A stretch of DNA of 64,000 bases from Thalassocella blandensis. GTDB lineage: Bacteria > Pseudomonadota > Gammaproteobacteria > Pseudomonadales > Cellvibrionaceae. The notes beneath the pieces are model-generated. The model did no database searches, had not been told where the DNA came from, and saw only the letters and a program-made list of their open reading frames with translations. The position numbers and the translations under genes are program-made. Location: assembly GCA_902141825.1 (NCBI GenBank), contig CABFPG010000004.1, positions 434,001-498,000 on the forward strand, given 5' to 3'. The stretch's first letter is position 1. Each line of letters starts with the position of its first letter. Shown in pieces: positions 8,591 through 16,505 of this stretch.

Positions 8591-8611
8591 AGTTTGAGAC
8601 ATATCCTACAA
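8591..8611 (-). promoter_or_regulatory. GacA/UvrY-like palindromic box upstream of RNA 2
   Basis: On the minus strand this reads TGTAGG-ATATGT-CTCAAA (8593-8610), 11 of 12 half-site positions identical to the box at 7544-7561. The site is roughly palindromic so orientation need not matter. It lies about 40-50 bp before the first GGA of RNA block 2. A weak -10-like TTTAAT follows at 8639-8644. Confidence 0.55.
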
Positions 8612-8649
8612 AACGCATGGAATATTACGCCTATTCGCTTTAATCGATT

Positions 8650-8976
8650 TACAGGAGAATATCCCCAACAAGGAAGTACAAGGATGACCAACGCTTACGG
8701 AACTAGCGAAGGGAATCACCGCCTGGAGTGATAACATGAAAGGAATTCCCAGGCAATTGGAAGGAACCTGCAAGGACGAAGCTCACAAGAGCAATAGCCA
8801 AGGGGGCTAATGGATGCGGGTGTAACCCAACAGGGAATGTGTTGTCGGCGAAAAATTCATAGGATGCATGGAGCAACTACGCGTTAAGGAAAGCTAAGGA
8901 TGCGTGCACGGATGATGTTAATGGATTTTCACCAGGACGTGAGAAGAAGCCGAATGGGAAACCGTTCGGCTTTTTT
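8650..8976 (+). ncRNA. csrB: CsrB/RsmZ-like CsrA-sequestering RNA 2
   Basis: By eye there are 20 GGA motifs in 8651-8960 against two TCC, mostly in AAGGA, AGGGA or TGGA contexts, followed by a strong Rho-independent terminator with GGGA in its loop (8947-8976). E. coli CsrB is about 370 nt with some 18-22 such motifs, so length and density agree closely. It would sequester CsrA/RsmA and so relieve repression or control stability of CsrA-bound mRNAs. The 5' end near 8650 is inferred from a TTTAAT at 8639-8644. The symbol is by analogy only; no sequence identity to known CsrB is claimed. Confidence 0.7.
8947..8976 (+). terminator. Rho-independent terminator of RNA 2
   Basis: GCCGAA (8949-8954) pairs with TTCGGC (8965-8970), extended by AA/TT, with a GGGA-bearing loop and a six-T tail at 8971-8976. 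Confidence 0.85.
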
Positions 8977-8997
8977 CGTTTCTTTCTACCATTCCAC

Positions 8998-9033
8998 CTC
9001 CCAATTAATGCCTCAATTAACGCCTCAATTAAC
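8998..9033. repeat. 12-bp tandem repeat before the galE promoter
   Basis: GCCTCAATTAAC occurs exactly at 9010-9021 and 9022-9033, with a degenerate copy (CCCAATTAAT) just before. It is one of several short intergenic repeats in this window. Confidence 0.6.
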
Positions 9034-9080
9034 CACTTATCATGCTACTCAACTGCGCCAGCAAATTCCAAATCGGTTTC

Positions 9081-9089
9081 TGCTATACT
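9081..9089 (+). promoter_or_regulatory. Extended -10 promoter of galE
   Basis: TGCTATACT, identical to the element at 4571-4579, lies 37 bp before the galE ATG. No convincing -35 is visible, consistent with an extended -10 promoter. Confidence 0.55.
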
Positions 9090-9125
9090 CCTCTCCCCAT
9101 ACAACCATAACTCGATGGAATTTCT

Positions 9126-10142
9126 ATGAGCGTTCTCGTCACAGGCGGTGCAGGTTACATTGGTACTCACACTTGCATTGAACTCGTAAAAGCCGGCTAT
9201 AGCATTGTCGTGCTGGATAACCTTTGCAACAGTAAAAAAGAAGCGCTCACGCGCGTGGAAAAAATTATCGGGCAACCGATTCCATTTGTTGAAGGTGATA
9301 TTCGCGATAAAGCGCTATTAAAAAAAATATTCACCGACTTCAATATTGAATCAGTGATACATTTTGCGGGATTAAAAGCAGTAGGAGAATCCTGCGAAAT
9401 TCCACTGGCCTATTTTCAAAACAATGTTGCTGGCACGCTTACGCTGTGTGAAACCATGGCGGAACACGGCATCTATAATATTTTGTTCAGCTCTTCGGCC
9501 ACCGTGTACGGAGACCCCGCCAGTGTGCCAATTTTAGAAAACTTTCCCACCAGCGCAGAAAACCCCTACGGTCGAAGCAAACTAATGGTGGAAGAAATTC
9601 TACGCGATACATGCAAAGCACCTAACAGCCAATGGCGCGTATCGTTACTGCGATATTTCAATCCGATCGGTGCGCACGAGAGTGGCACCATCGGCGAAGA
9701 TCCGAATGGCATTCCCAATAACCTGCTCCCGTTTGTCGCACAAGTGGCAGTTGGCAAATTGGAAAAACTCAATGTGTTCGGTGGTGATTATCCAACAAGC
9801 GATGGAACAGGTGTTCGCGATTATATACACGTCGTAGACCTGGCCACAGGACATGTAAAGGCCTTGAATAAACTGGTGCAATGCGATGCCGGTTGCTACA
9901 CCTATAATCTGGGCACAGGAAAAGGTTACAGTGTATTGGAAGTTGTAAAAGCGTTTGAAAACGCGAGTGGAATCACCATACCCTACGAAATAAAACCCCG
10001 TCGCGCTGGTGATGTTGCTACCTATTTGGCAGATCCGGCACTGGCCGTCAATGAACTCGGGTGGAAGGCGGAAATGGACATTGAAAAAATGGCCGAAGAC
10101 ACCTGGCGCTGGCAATCTCAAAATCCTAATGGATACAACTAA
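9126..10142 (+). CDS. galE: UDP-glucose 4-epimerase
   Basis: Interconverts UDP-glucose and UDP-galactose using bound NAD+. The 338-residue short-chain dehydrogenase-type protein has the NAD motif GGAGYIG at residues 7-13 and the catalytic Tyr148-x3-Lys152 in NPYGRSK, with a serine-rich SSSATVYG before it. Length equals the E. coli enzyme (338). UDP-galactose made here is the substrate of the Glf mutase in the O-antigen locus 18 kb away, a plausible functional link. It has its own extended -10 promoter and ends at a strong convergent hairpin. Confidence 0.95.
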   Translation: MSVLVTGGAGYIGTHTCIELVKAGYSIVVLDNLCNSKKEALTRVEKIIGQPIPFVEGDIRDKALLKKIFTDFNIESVIHFAGLKAVGESCEIPLAYFQNNVAGTLTLCETMAEHGIYNILFSSSATVYGDPASVPILENFPTSAENPYGRSKLMVEEILRDTCKAPNSQWRVSLLRYFNPIGAHESGTIGEDPNGIPNNLLPFVAQVAVGKLEKLNVFGGDYPTSDGTGVRDYIHVVDLATGHVKALNKLVQCDAGCYTYNLGTGKGYSVLEVVKAFENASGITIPYEIKPRRAGDVATYLADPALAVNELGWKAEMDIEKMAEDTWRWQSQNPNGYN

Positions 10143-10163
10143 CGCCCTGCCAGCTAAACCAAT

Positions 10164-10189
10164 GTGCCCCGTCCTATAAGACGGGGCAC
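10164..10189. terminator. Bidirectional terminator-like hairpin, galE/chitinase
   Basis: A perfect 10-bp GC-rich stem GTGCCCCGTC (10164-10173) / GACGGGGCAC (10180-10189) with a 6-nt loop, between convergent galE and the GH19 gene. A weak T-run (GTTTT) follows on the plus strand. Confidence 0.7.
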
Positions 10190-10221
10190 GTAAGTTTTAA
10201 CAGAATTACGCTAAACGCCAA

Positions 10222-11139
10222 CTAACAGCGAAGATTGTTTCCAGGCTTAACACCAAGCTTTTTCAAAATTCGCTTATAGTTCTGCACTCTCGAGGTCACC
10301 TGACCGGGGTTCCCGCCATTACATTCAATTGAACCATTGATCGTTCGAATGGTTTCACCAAAGCCACGGCCATTAACCATTGCCGCATGAGCAGACATAT
10401 TGCCAGCGCCTGATTGCGTCATCCAAAACCAAATGGCACTTTTCCAGGCCAGCACCGGCTTATGTGCCAGCAAATCCGGGTTTGCCAATAAATTCACTCC
10501 AAGGGCTCGGCCCGCTGCACAGTAATTACCATTCCAGCTCAACTGAATGGGGCCACGGCCGAAATATTTTCTTCCTGGTTTACAGTCACACCCCGCAGCG
10601 CCCCAGTTTCCACAATACTCACCTCGGTGTATTTCGCGTTTATAACGAAAATTTCCGGTCTCATGCTGAAAGTTAGCAAGCGCCGCGGCCACTTCTCGTT
10701 TCCGCCCGACAGCACTTCCCACTTTGGCGAATTTAGGGAAGGATTGCGCCGCCTGGCGAAAACTATCGTAACTGTAAAATGGCAATCGATTCGGGAACAG
10801 CTGGTTAAACTGCTGCTTTGTGATTGGGAAATTATTGGCCGCCGCAGCAACAGGCGCTTCGGCGCTAGTCGTTGTTTCATACACACAACTTCCCACCATG
10901 TTCCAGGCATCTGCCTGTGCCCATCCTATTCCGGGGGTATAAGCCCCACCCAGCGAACACCAGCCTCCTACCTTACATTCAAACGCCTGACCTTCACTTT
11001 CAATCACAGTACCTACAGTATATTGCTCACCTGCAGAATATTCTTGCAAACGGGAACAGTCGAAAGCCAAGGCATTTAAAGGCTGAATTAAAACGAAACA
11101 GACAAAAATCCACAGGGGATTAGCAATACGAAATGTCAT
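10222..11139 (-). CDS. Secreted GH19 chitinase with N-terminal CBM5/12-type domain
   Basis: Predicted to hydrolyse chitin outside the cell. A signal peptide (residues 1 to about 25, ending NALA) is followed by a short chitin-binding-like module (about 27-86, with aromatic residues and the PGxGW...AW pattern). A GH19 catalytic domain from about residue 103 has HETG with catalytic Glu160, a second acidic candidate at Glu169 or Glu174, and the family signature YFGRGPIQLSWNGNY. GAGGA lies 7 bases before the ATG. It is transcribed away from the LigE-type ligase across a 293-bp shared upstream region. The domain architecture is clear. Action on peptidoglycan-like substrates is a less likely alternative, because some GH19 proteins are endolysins. 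Confidence 0.88.
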   Translation of the reverse strand: MTFRIANPLWIFVCFVLIQPLNALAFDCSRLQEYSAGEQYTVGTVIESEGQAFECKVGGWCSLGGAYTPGIGWAQADAWNMVGSCVYETTTSAEAPVAAAANNFPITKQQFNQLFPNRLPFYSYDSFRQAAQSFPKFAKVGSAVGRKREVAAALANFQHETGNFRYKREIHRGEYCGNWGAAGCDCKPGRKYFGRGPIQLSWNGNYCAAGRALGVNLLANPDLLAHKPVLAWKSAIWFWMTQSGAGNMSAHAAMVNGRGFGETIRTINGSIECNGGNPGQVTSRVQNYKRILKKLGVKPGNNLRC

Positions 11140-11432
11140 AGCGGGGTCCTCAAATTTAGAGCGCGAGTTTTATTATGATTTTTAACGTTGAAAACGTTTT
11201 CCTCAATACTAATGCACAAGCATCAGGAAAAACTACCATTTACACGCACAGCAATAGTGAGCCCCATCAGAAAACAGCATAAAAATTGAAATTTTTGAGC
11301 CGTTTGGCAAGCGAATGCTTTGGTAAACACGCGAATGCCTAAACCCTGTTTACCATAGCTTCTCATTCATAGTATCCTATCAGTTCAACTGTATTCGAAA
11401 CGGATAAAACGAAACAAAGGCAAGGAGCCATC

Positions 11433-12338
11433 ATGCAGACATTTTCCCTATTGGGTGTACATGTTTATTACATTCAGCAACTCAGATTAATCCTTCTAAA
11501 CACCTGCGCTATTCTTTTCTGCGCATACCCCATTCTCGGCAATTGCAATGCAGATGTTCCTGTCCAACTTGCTCAAGTTTATGATGACGATCCCCATGTA
11601 GATTCTTACTTGGTGAGCGAAAAATATGACGGCGTTCGTGCAATTTGGAAAGATGGGAAATTACAAACGCGCAACGGCAATATCATACATGCACCCGACT
11701 GGTTTGTAGCTGATTTGCCGGACGTTTGGCTGGACGGCGAGCTCTGGTCAAAGCGGCAAGATTTTGAATTTATTGCTTCAACCGTGAGTAAACACACGCC
11801 CGTTGACAATGAATGGAGAAAGATTCGTTACATGGTGTTTGACGCCCCCAACACAACACAAACGTTTCAAGAGCGAGCGGAATATTATACTCAGCTTATA
11901 AATGCATTAAATCTCGTTCATGTAAAACCCGTAACGCAATTCACCGTCAACAGCAATGCACACCTGTCTTCTCTGTTAGAGCAATACACCAATGCCGGCG
12001 CTGAAGGGTTAATGCTTCACAAAGCACAGGCAATGTTCATCAACGGGCGCAACCAGAATCTACTCAAACTAAAACCCTACATGGATGCCGAAGCCATAGT
12101 ATTAGCGCACCTGCCAGGCAAAGGAAAATATAAAGCGAAGATGGGTTCGATAAAAGTACGCTGGCAAAAAGATGCAGATGATTTTGTGGAGTTTAACATC
12201 GGTACAGGGTTCACAGACAAAGAACGCGAGAATCCACCAGCCATTGGGAGCACCATTACTTTTAAATATCACGGACTCACAAAAAACAAACTTCCACGTT
12301 TTCCCAGCTACTTGCGTATTAGAACTGATGCTGAATAG
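11433..12338 (+). CDS. ligE: Periplasmic-type minimal ATP-dependent DNA ligase (LigE-like)
   Basis: Seals nicks in DNA using ATP. It is a minimal ligase of 301 residues with an adenylation domain and OB-fold only: motif I SEKYDGVRA with nucleophile Lys64, motif III WLDGELW, motif IV EGLMLHK, motif V LLKLKPY. A hydrophobic leader (about residues 18-40) before the catalytic core resembles the export signals of gammaproteobacterial LigE proteins, which are thought to act in the periplasm or on extracellular DNA. AAGGAG lies 6 bases before the ATG. It is divergent from a secreted chitinase. In vibrios chitin triggers DNA uptake, so a link to transformation or extracellular DNA is suggestive but unproven. 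Replication uses NAD-dependent LigA elsewhere. Confidence 0.85.
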   Translation: MQTFSLLGVHVYYIQQLRLILLNTCAILFCAYPILGNCNADVPVQLAQVYDDDPHVDSYLVSEKYDGVRAIWKDGKLQTRNGNIIHAPDWFVADLPDVWLDGELWSKRQDFEFIASTVSKHTPVDNEWRKIRYMVFDAPNTTQTFQERAEYYTQLINALNLVHVKPVTQFTVNSNAHLSSLLEQYTNAGAEGLMLHKAQAMFINGRNQNLLKLKPYMDAEAIVLAHLPGKGKYKAKMGSIKVRWQKDADDFVEFNIGTGFTDKERENPPAIGSTITFKYHGLTKNKLPRFPSYLRIRTDAE

Positions 12339-12427
12339 CTAAATAGAAGTGTAGGCTTTATCGTAACAGCATCTCAGATAAGAAGTTGGCAATAACGAAA
12401 CAAAAATTACGGCACAAAAATTATGAT

Positions 12428-12466
12428 AAAAAGCAAGGTTAAAAAGCGACGTTAAATAGCAAGGTT
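12428..12466. repeat. 13-bp imperfect tandem repeat
   Basis: AAAAAGCAAGGTT, AAAAAGCGACGTT and AAATAGCAAGGTT follow each other at 12428-12440, 12441-12453 and 12454-12466, in the convergent gap between the ligase and the beta-CASP nuclease. Confidence 0.65.
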
Positions 12467-12494
12467 AAACCGGCAACGACAAACCAAAACCAGC

Positions 12495-13904
12495 TCAAGA
12501 CTCAGGAATTAAAACATCCATTGCAACACCAAGTTCATTCGCAAGCCCCATAAACTTCTCCCGCAATGTCGACTTCGCTTCAGCATCACCATGCACAATG
12601 CGGATCGTTTGCGGGAGTGAATCCATTCCACGGACAAAATTCACCAAGTCTTCTTGATCTGCGTGAGCACTGTAACCACCTATCGTCTCGACGCGAGCTT
12701 TTATCGTATACCGTTTACCGTCAATCTCTACCCAAGCCTCTCGATTTTGACGGGAACCATATTTCTGAATATAAAAACCATGTGTCCCTCTCGCTTGATA
12801 GCCAACAAACAACATTGCATGACGTGCATCCTCCAACATCGCTTTTACATAGTTGAGCACCCTGCCACCGGTCACCATACCGCTTGCGGCTAATACAACA
12901 GCAGGCCTGCCGCTCGTTGCCAAATACTCCACCGTCTGCAAATGCTCCTCATGGGTGTTGACGGTATAAAGATTATCAAAGCTTAAAGGGTGCCGCCCTG
13001 CGTTTAATTTGACTTGCGCCTCCTCATCCCAATAAGGCTTCAGCGTACGGTAAACTTCAGTGAACTTAGCAGCTAATGGCGAATCGACAATAATTTCCAA
13101 CCCCTGCCCCGGTTCACCATTACTCGCAATTAACTCTTCCAACTCATAGAGTAATTCCTGCGTTCGACCAATACTAAACGCCGGCACAATGACTGTCCCT
13201 TTATTTTCCAGCGCATGCTCAATGGCAGATTTAAGCCGAAGAATTCTGGTCTCCCTGTCTTCATGACATTTATCCCCATAGGTACTCTCAATAATTAAAG
13301 TATTGGCTTTCTCAGGAGATTCCGGTGCAGGTAATAGCGGCGCATGCGGCGCGCCCAAATCACCAGAAAACACCGTGGTATGCGGATTGTGACCATCATC
13401 CGTTTCCAGCTCTACATAAGCCGAGCCGAGGATATGGCCCGCACGCTGAAGACGAAGCTTTACCTTAACATCATCTGCGTTCAGCAGTGAAAACCACTCA
13501 TTATATTGGAGTGGAACAAGCTGCTCTTCTACCTTATTTAAAAATCGCTCTATGATATTTTTATCTCGTGTAAAACCGATTTTTAACGCATCCTCAATCA
13601 CAAGAGGCAATAACTTAGCGCTTGGAATACTGCAATAAATCGGGCCATTAAACCCCGCAGCAACGAGATAAGGTAATCGGCCAACATGGTCAATGTGCAC
13701 ATGCGTCACAATTAGGGCTTTGACCGAGGTAATATCAAAATCTATTTGGTGACGAACAAAAGCATCACCTACCTCGCCCTCCCCCTGAAACAATCCGCAA
13801 TCAACCAAAAAGTGGTTGTCCGCGTTCGCAATAAACCGATGGCAACTTCCAGTCACGCCTTTTACTGCACCATGGTGTTGGAATTTGGGGTATGAATTGG
13901 TCAT
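12495..13904 (-). CDS. Metallo-beta-lactamase/beta-CASP ribonuclease-like protein
   Basis: A 469-residue cytoplasmic hydrolase of the beta-CASP group (relatives of CPSF73, archaeal aCPSF and TTHA0252). The metal site THVHIDH (His68, His70, Asp72, His73) is followed by HILGSA, FSGDLG, ESTYGD, and the beta-CASP/RMMBL blocks VPAFSIGRTQ, ASGMVTGGR and a final SAHAD and IVHGD. Related bacterial enzymes are RNases, usually of modest or unknown specificity. AGGAAG precedes the ATG. The 5' region carries an unusual set of nested hairpins and a GacA-box-like palindrome. The enzyme class is firm, the RNA target unknown. Confidence 0.82.
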   Translation of the reverse strand: MTNSYPKFQHHGAVKGVTGSCHRFIANADNHFLVDCGLFQGEGEVGDAFVRHQIDFDITSVKALIVTHVHIDHVGRLPYLVAAGFNGPIYCSIPSAKLLPLVIEDALKIGFTRDKNIIERFLNKVEEQLVPLQYNEWFSLLNADDVKVKLRLQRAGHILGSAYVELETDDGHNPHTTVFSGDLGAPHAPLLPAPESPEKANTLIIESTYGDKCHEDRETRILRLKSAIEHALENKGTVIVPAFSIGRTQELLYELEELIASNGEPGQGLEIIVDSPLAAKFTEVYRTLKPYWDEEAQVKLNAGRHPLSFDNLYTVNTHEEHLQTVEYLATSGRPAVVLAASGMVTGGRVLNYVKAMLEDARHAMLFVGYQARGTHGFYIQKYGSRQNREAWVEIDGKRYTIKARVETIGGYSAHADQEDLVNFVRGMDSLPQTIRIVHGDAEAKSTLREKFMGLANELGVAMDVLIPES

Positions 13905-14330
13905 TTGGCTTCCTGCTCAATTAAAAAATTTTGGCTTACCAGAGAAATAGTATCTGCGAAAGATTACCCGCTTAATAAAATAAGCGCAAATTCCCACCAG
14001 AAAAGTGATATTCATCACAGGGGAATACCCCCAGGCTTAAAGCCTGCCGACTCAAAGTAGCCCGGCCCACTTCCCCGGCACCCAATGTGCGAGATTTCCT
14101 ACACAACGCCAACACAATAACGACTAACAATTTCATTAAAATCATGCGATTATATGGCAAATGTTAGGGACAGTGTATTAGGTATACCAACAAACCTTTG
14201 CTATAACGCTATATTCCAGCTCACTGGAAATCGGCTTTATCATGACAGGCCTGCCCACGACCCTGACTAAAATTCAAACAACCCAAAATTGTTTTTATTT
14301 TCTACCAGGTACTATTGGAATTATCGCGAC
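13905..14330. other. Divergent upstream region with structured leader
   Basis: On the nuclease side (minus strand) nested inverted repeats are visible: ATTCCC (13990-13995) / GGGAAT (14021-14026) enclosing GTGAT-ATTC-ATCAC (14005-14018), then CAGGC...GCCTG (14032-14046). A palindromic box lies at 14086-14103. On the kinase side no clear promoter stands out. Frames at 13972-14160 and 14242-14505 look spurious. Confidence 0.5.
14086..14103 (-). promoter_or_regulatory. Third GacA-box-like palindrome
   Basis: On the minus strand it reads TGTAGG-AAATCT-CGCACA, which matches the box at 7544-7561 at 16 of 18 positions. It lies between the divergent nuclease and kinase genes with no GGA-rich RNA beside it. 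It may be a chance match or a site of the same regulator. Confidence 0.35.
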
Positions 14331-16430
14331 ATGGAAGACAAGAAACAGGCTCCCGAGAACAAAACCGTCTTTAAGCCACGAGCCTCGAAACAAACAGGGA
14401 AAGCGCCAAATCAGACGGAAAAGTCTGCTAAAGCCGCTTCCATGCAAGCAAGCCCTCCTGAAACGCCAGCCGCTGAAGTACCTGATGTCGAAGCGACGGT
14501 ACTAAAACCACGGGCACCAATGGCTCAAGTGGATGCCCCCCAGAGTGAAAGCCCAGCAGCGGCAGAAAATGCTGTAGAACTTACCCGTATTCAGCAATCC
14601 ATCCGTAATCAAGATAGCAGTAAAGGTTTTGTACTGGCCAAGAAAACCGCCGATGAAGCTCTGTCACAAAATAAGATTATTTTAAACAATCGTTTCGTAC
14701 TTGAATCCACTCTGGGCGGCGGTGGCATGGGTACGGTTTATAAAGCCAAAGATTTGCGCAAAGTGGAAGCCAGCGATTTAAACCCCCACGTTGCGGTAAA
14801 AGTGTTAAACGATGATTTTAAAAATCATCCGCAAGCTTTTATCACCCTCCAGCGAGAAGCCAGTCGCTCCCACATATTGTCTCATCCCAATATTGTTACC
14901 GTGCATGATTTTGACCGTGACGGCGATATCATATTTATGACCATGGAACTGCTAGATGGGCAATCCTTAGATGTGTATATGCGGCAACACCGGGCCAATG
15001 GACTAAGTTTGAGTGACGTTAGCGGCAAACTAACTGACTTATGCAATGCCCTTGCTTACGCCCACTCAAAAAACATTGTGCATAGCGATTTAAAACCCGG
15101 CAATATCTTTGTAACGGAAAATGGAAGTAAAATTCTGGATTTTGGTATCGCCCGATTGGTCAATGATGCTTCGGAAGATTTTGATGCAGGAGAGCTCGGC
15201 GCATTAACCCCCACCTATGCCAGCCTGGAAATGCTACAAGGAAAATCCCCCGCTGCAGAAGATGACATATATGCCCTGGCAGTAATCACTTATGAACTGT
15301 TAACCGGAAAGCATCCGTTTGATCGTAAATCTGCGGAAGAGGCACAACAACTCGGACTAAAACCAACACGAATTCCGCATTTAAACAAACAGGAATGGGC
15401 TGCCATTGAAAACGCCCTCGCGTTTAAACGAGAAGACCGAACAAAAAGTGTTGAAGAGTTTAAACAAGCCCTACTTTTTAAAAAGCGCTTACCCGTATTT
15501 AAGCTCACCACCGCCCTGCTGCTGTTAATTTCTGCAGCACTCGGTGCAATGTATTACCTTGCACCCGATAAAGTTGACACAATCACAGAGAAAGCACTCG
15601 CCGAAGGCCAGCAATGCCTGGAACAAAAACGGTATGACTGCGCGATTGATGCCTTTAAAACTGTTATAGAGTTGCATCCAGATCACACAGAAGCCAAACA
15701 ACTCCTCGCTATATCCCAGGAAACAAAGAAAAATACCACCATAGAAACCACACGTCTGGCGCTAACGGATTGCCTGGAAACCCAACAGGACTTAGTCTGC
15801 GCTAAATCCAAACTAGACGCCCTGCAAAACCTGGCGGCAGATTCGGAAATACTCGTACAATCTGAGTATCAGATCCAGCAATTCGAGCTAAACCAACGAA
15901 TTGAACAGCAACTGGAAAAAGCCAACAACTGCGTCAATGAAAGCAACTTCGACTGCGCTCACAAAGCCCTCAATGACATTCTTGCCAATTCGGCAGAACA
16001 TGAGAAGGCACTGGCATTAAAACAACACGTTAACGAACAGCAAGCACGCCTTCAAACCGAACAAAACGAGTTGGATAACCAATTTAACAGCGCGATGGAA
16101 AAGGGAAAAACCTGCTTAAGCAGCAAAAACTACCCTTGCGCAATATCCCACTTTGACAATGCAACAGCTATAAAACCCGAAGAAACGGACGCGCGAGAGC
16201 TCGCACAAACAGCACGTTTCGAACAAAAAATAGCGATTCAAAACCAGGAAAAAGCCGAGGCCTTTGTATCCAAAGGGCAAGCCTGTTTACAAAAGAAAAA
16301 TTATACCTGTGCCATAGCCAATGCAGAGTCGTCGTTGGAAATACTTCCTAATAATGCACCAGCAAAACGACTCAAACAAAACGCACAGACAGAACTCGAC
16401 AATATCAAAAAGAGTTTTTCTATTCAGTAA
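14331..16430 (+). CDS. Transmembrane Ser/Thr protein kinase with periplasmic cysteine-paired TPR-like repeats
   Basis: A Hanks-type (PknB-like) kinase of about 699 residues. The kinase domain spans about 120-385: glycine loop GGGGMGTVYKA, VAVK lysine near residue 157, catalytic loop VHSDLKPGN (HSD in place of HRD), DFG at about 270, and ASLE in place of APE. One membrane helix follows near 396-416, and then a periplasmic tail with five TPR-like repeats, each carrying two cysteines about 9-10 residues apart (GQQCLEQKRYDCAIDAF type). The N-terminal linker holds two copies of TV(F/L)KPRA. ATG 14331 is used, with weak GGAA 10 bases upstream; the longer frame starts with TTG. Its signal and targets are unknown. 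The next gene encodes a secreted protein probably made with it. Confidence 0.82.
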   Translation: MEDKKQAPENKTVFKPRASKQTGKAPNQTEKSAKAASMQASPPETPAAEVPDVEATVLKPRAPMAQVDAPQSESPAAAENAVELTRIQQSIRNQDSSKGFVLAKKTADEALSQNKIILNNRFVLESTLGGGGMGTVYKAKDLRKVEASDLNPHVAVKVLNDDFKNHPQAFITLQREASRSHILSHPNIVTVHDFDRDGDIIFMTMELLDGQSLDVYMRQHRANGLSLSDVSGKLTDLCNALAYAHSKNIVHSDLKPGNIFVTENGSKILDFGIARLVNDASEDFDAGELGALTPTYASLEMLQGKSPAAEDDIYALAVITYELLTGKHPFDRKSAEEAQQLGLKPTRIPHLNKQEWAAIENALAFKREDRTKSVEEFKQALLFKKRLPVFKLTTALLLLISAALGAMYYLAPDKVDTITEKALAEGQQCLEQKRYDCAIDAFKTVIELHPDHTEAKQLLAISQETKKNTTIETTRLALTDCLETQQDLVCAKSKLDALQNLAADSEILVQSEYQIQQFELNQRIEQQLEKANNCVNESNFDCAHKALNDILANSAEHEKALALKQHVNEQQARLQTEQNELDNQFNSAMEKGKTCLSSKNYPCAISHFDNATAIKPEETDARELAQTARFEQKIAIQNQEKAEAFVSKGQACLQKKNYTCAIANAESSLEILPNNAPAKRLKQNAQTELDNIKKSFSIQ

Positions 16431-16505
16431 CCCCGAAAGACTCATGTTTATACAGTTATCAGGGATTTAAAAAAACCACTTAGAACACATCAATAAGGAA
16501 GAAAA

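Larger units (their letters stand above)
7160..9125. other. 2-kb protein-free region holding two CsrB-like RNA blocks
   Basis: The short open frames here (for example at 7917-8108, 8236-8451, 8531-8731 and 8900-9181) lack ribosome sites and overlap GGA-rich repeats, so I leave them out. What the region holds: nothing recognised in 7160-7540, a palindromic site and GGA block at 7542-8060, a 15-bp tandem repeat at 8146-8182, a terminator-like hairpin at 8522-8551, a second palindromic site and GGA block at 8591-8976, a 12-bp repeat at 9010-9033, and the galE promoter. Confidence 0.7.

Noticed and set aside
8236-8731. Two small plus-strand frames between the RNA blocks
   Set aside because: Low-complexity composition and no Shine-Dalgarno sequence; one runs through a terminator-like hairpin and the second palindromic box.
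14032-14046. CAGGC...GCCTG as an independent terminator
   Set aside because: No U-tract on either side; better seen as part of the nuclease leader.
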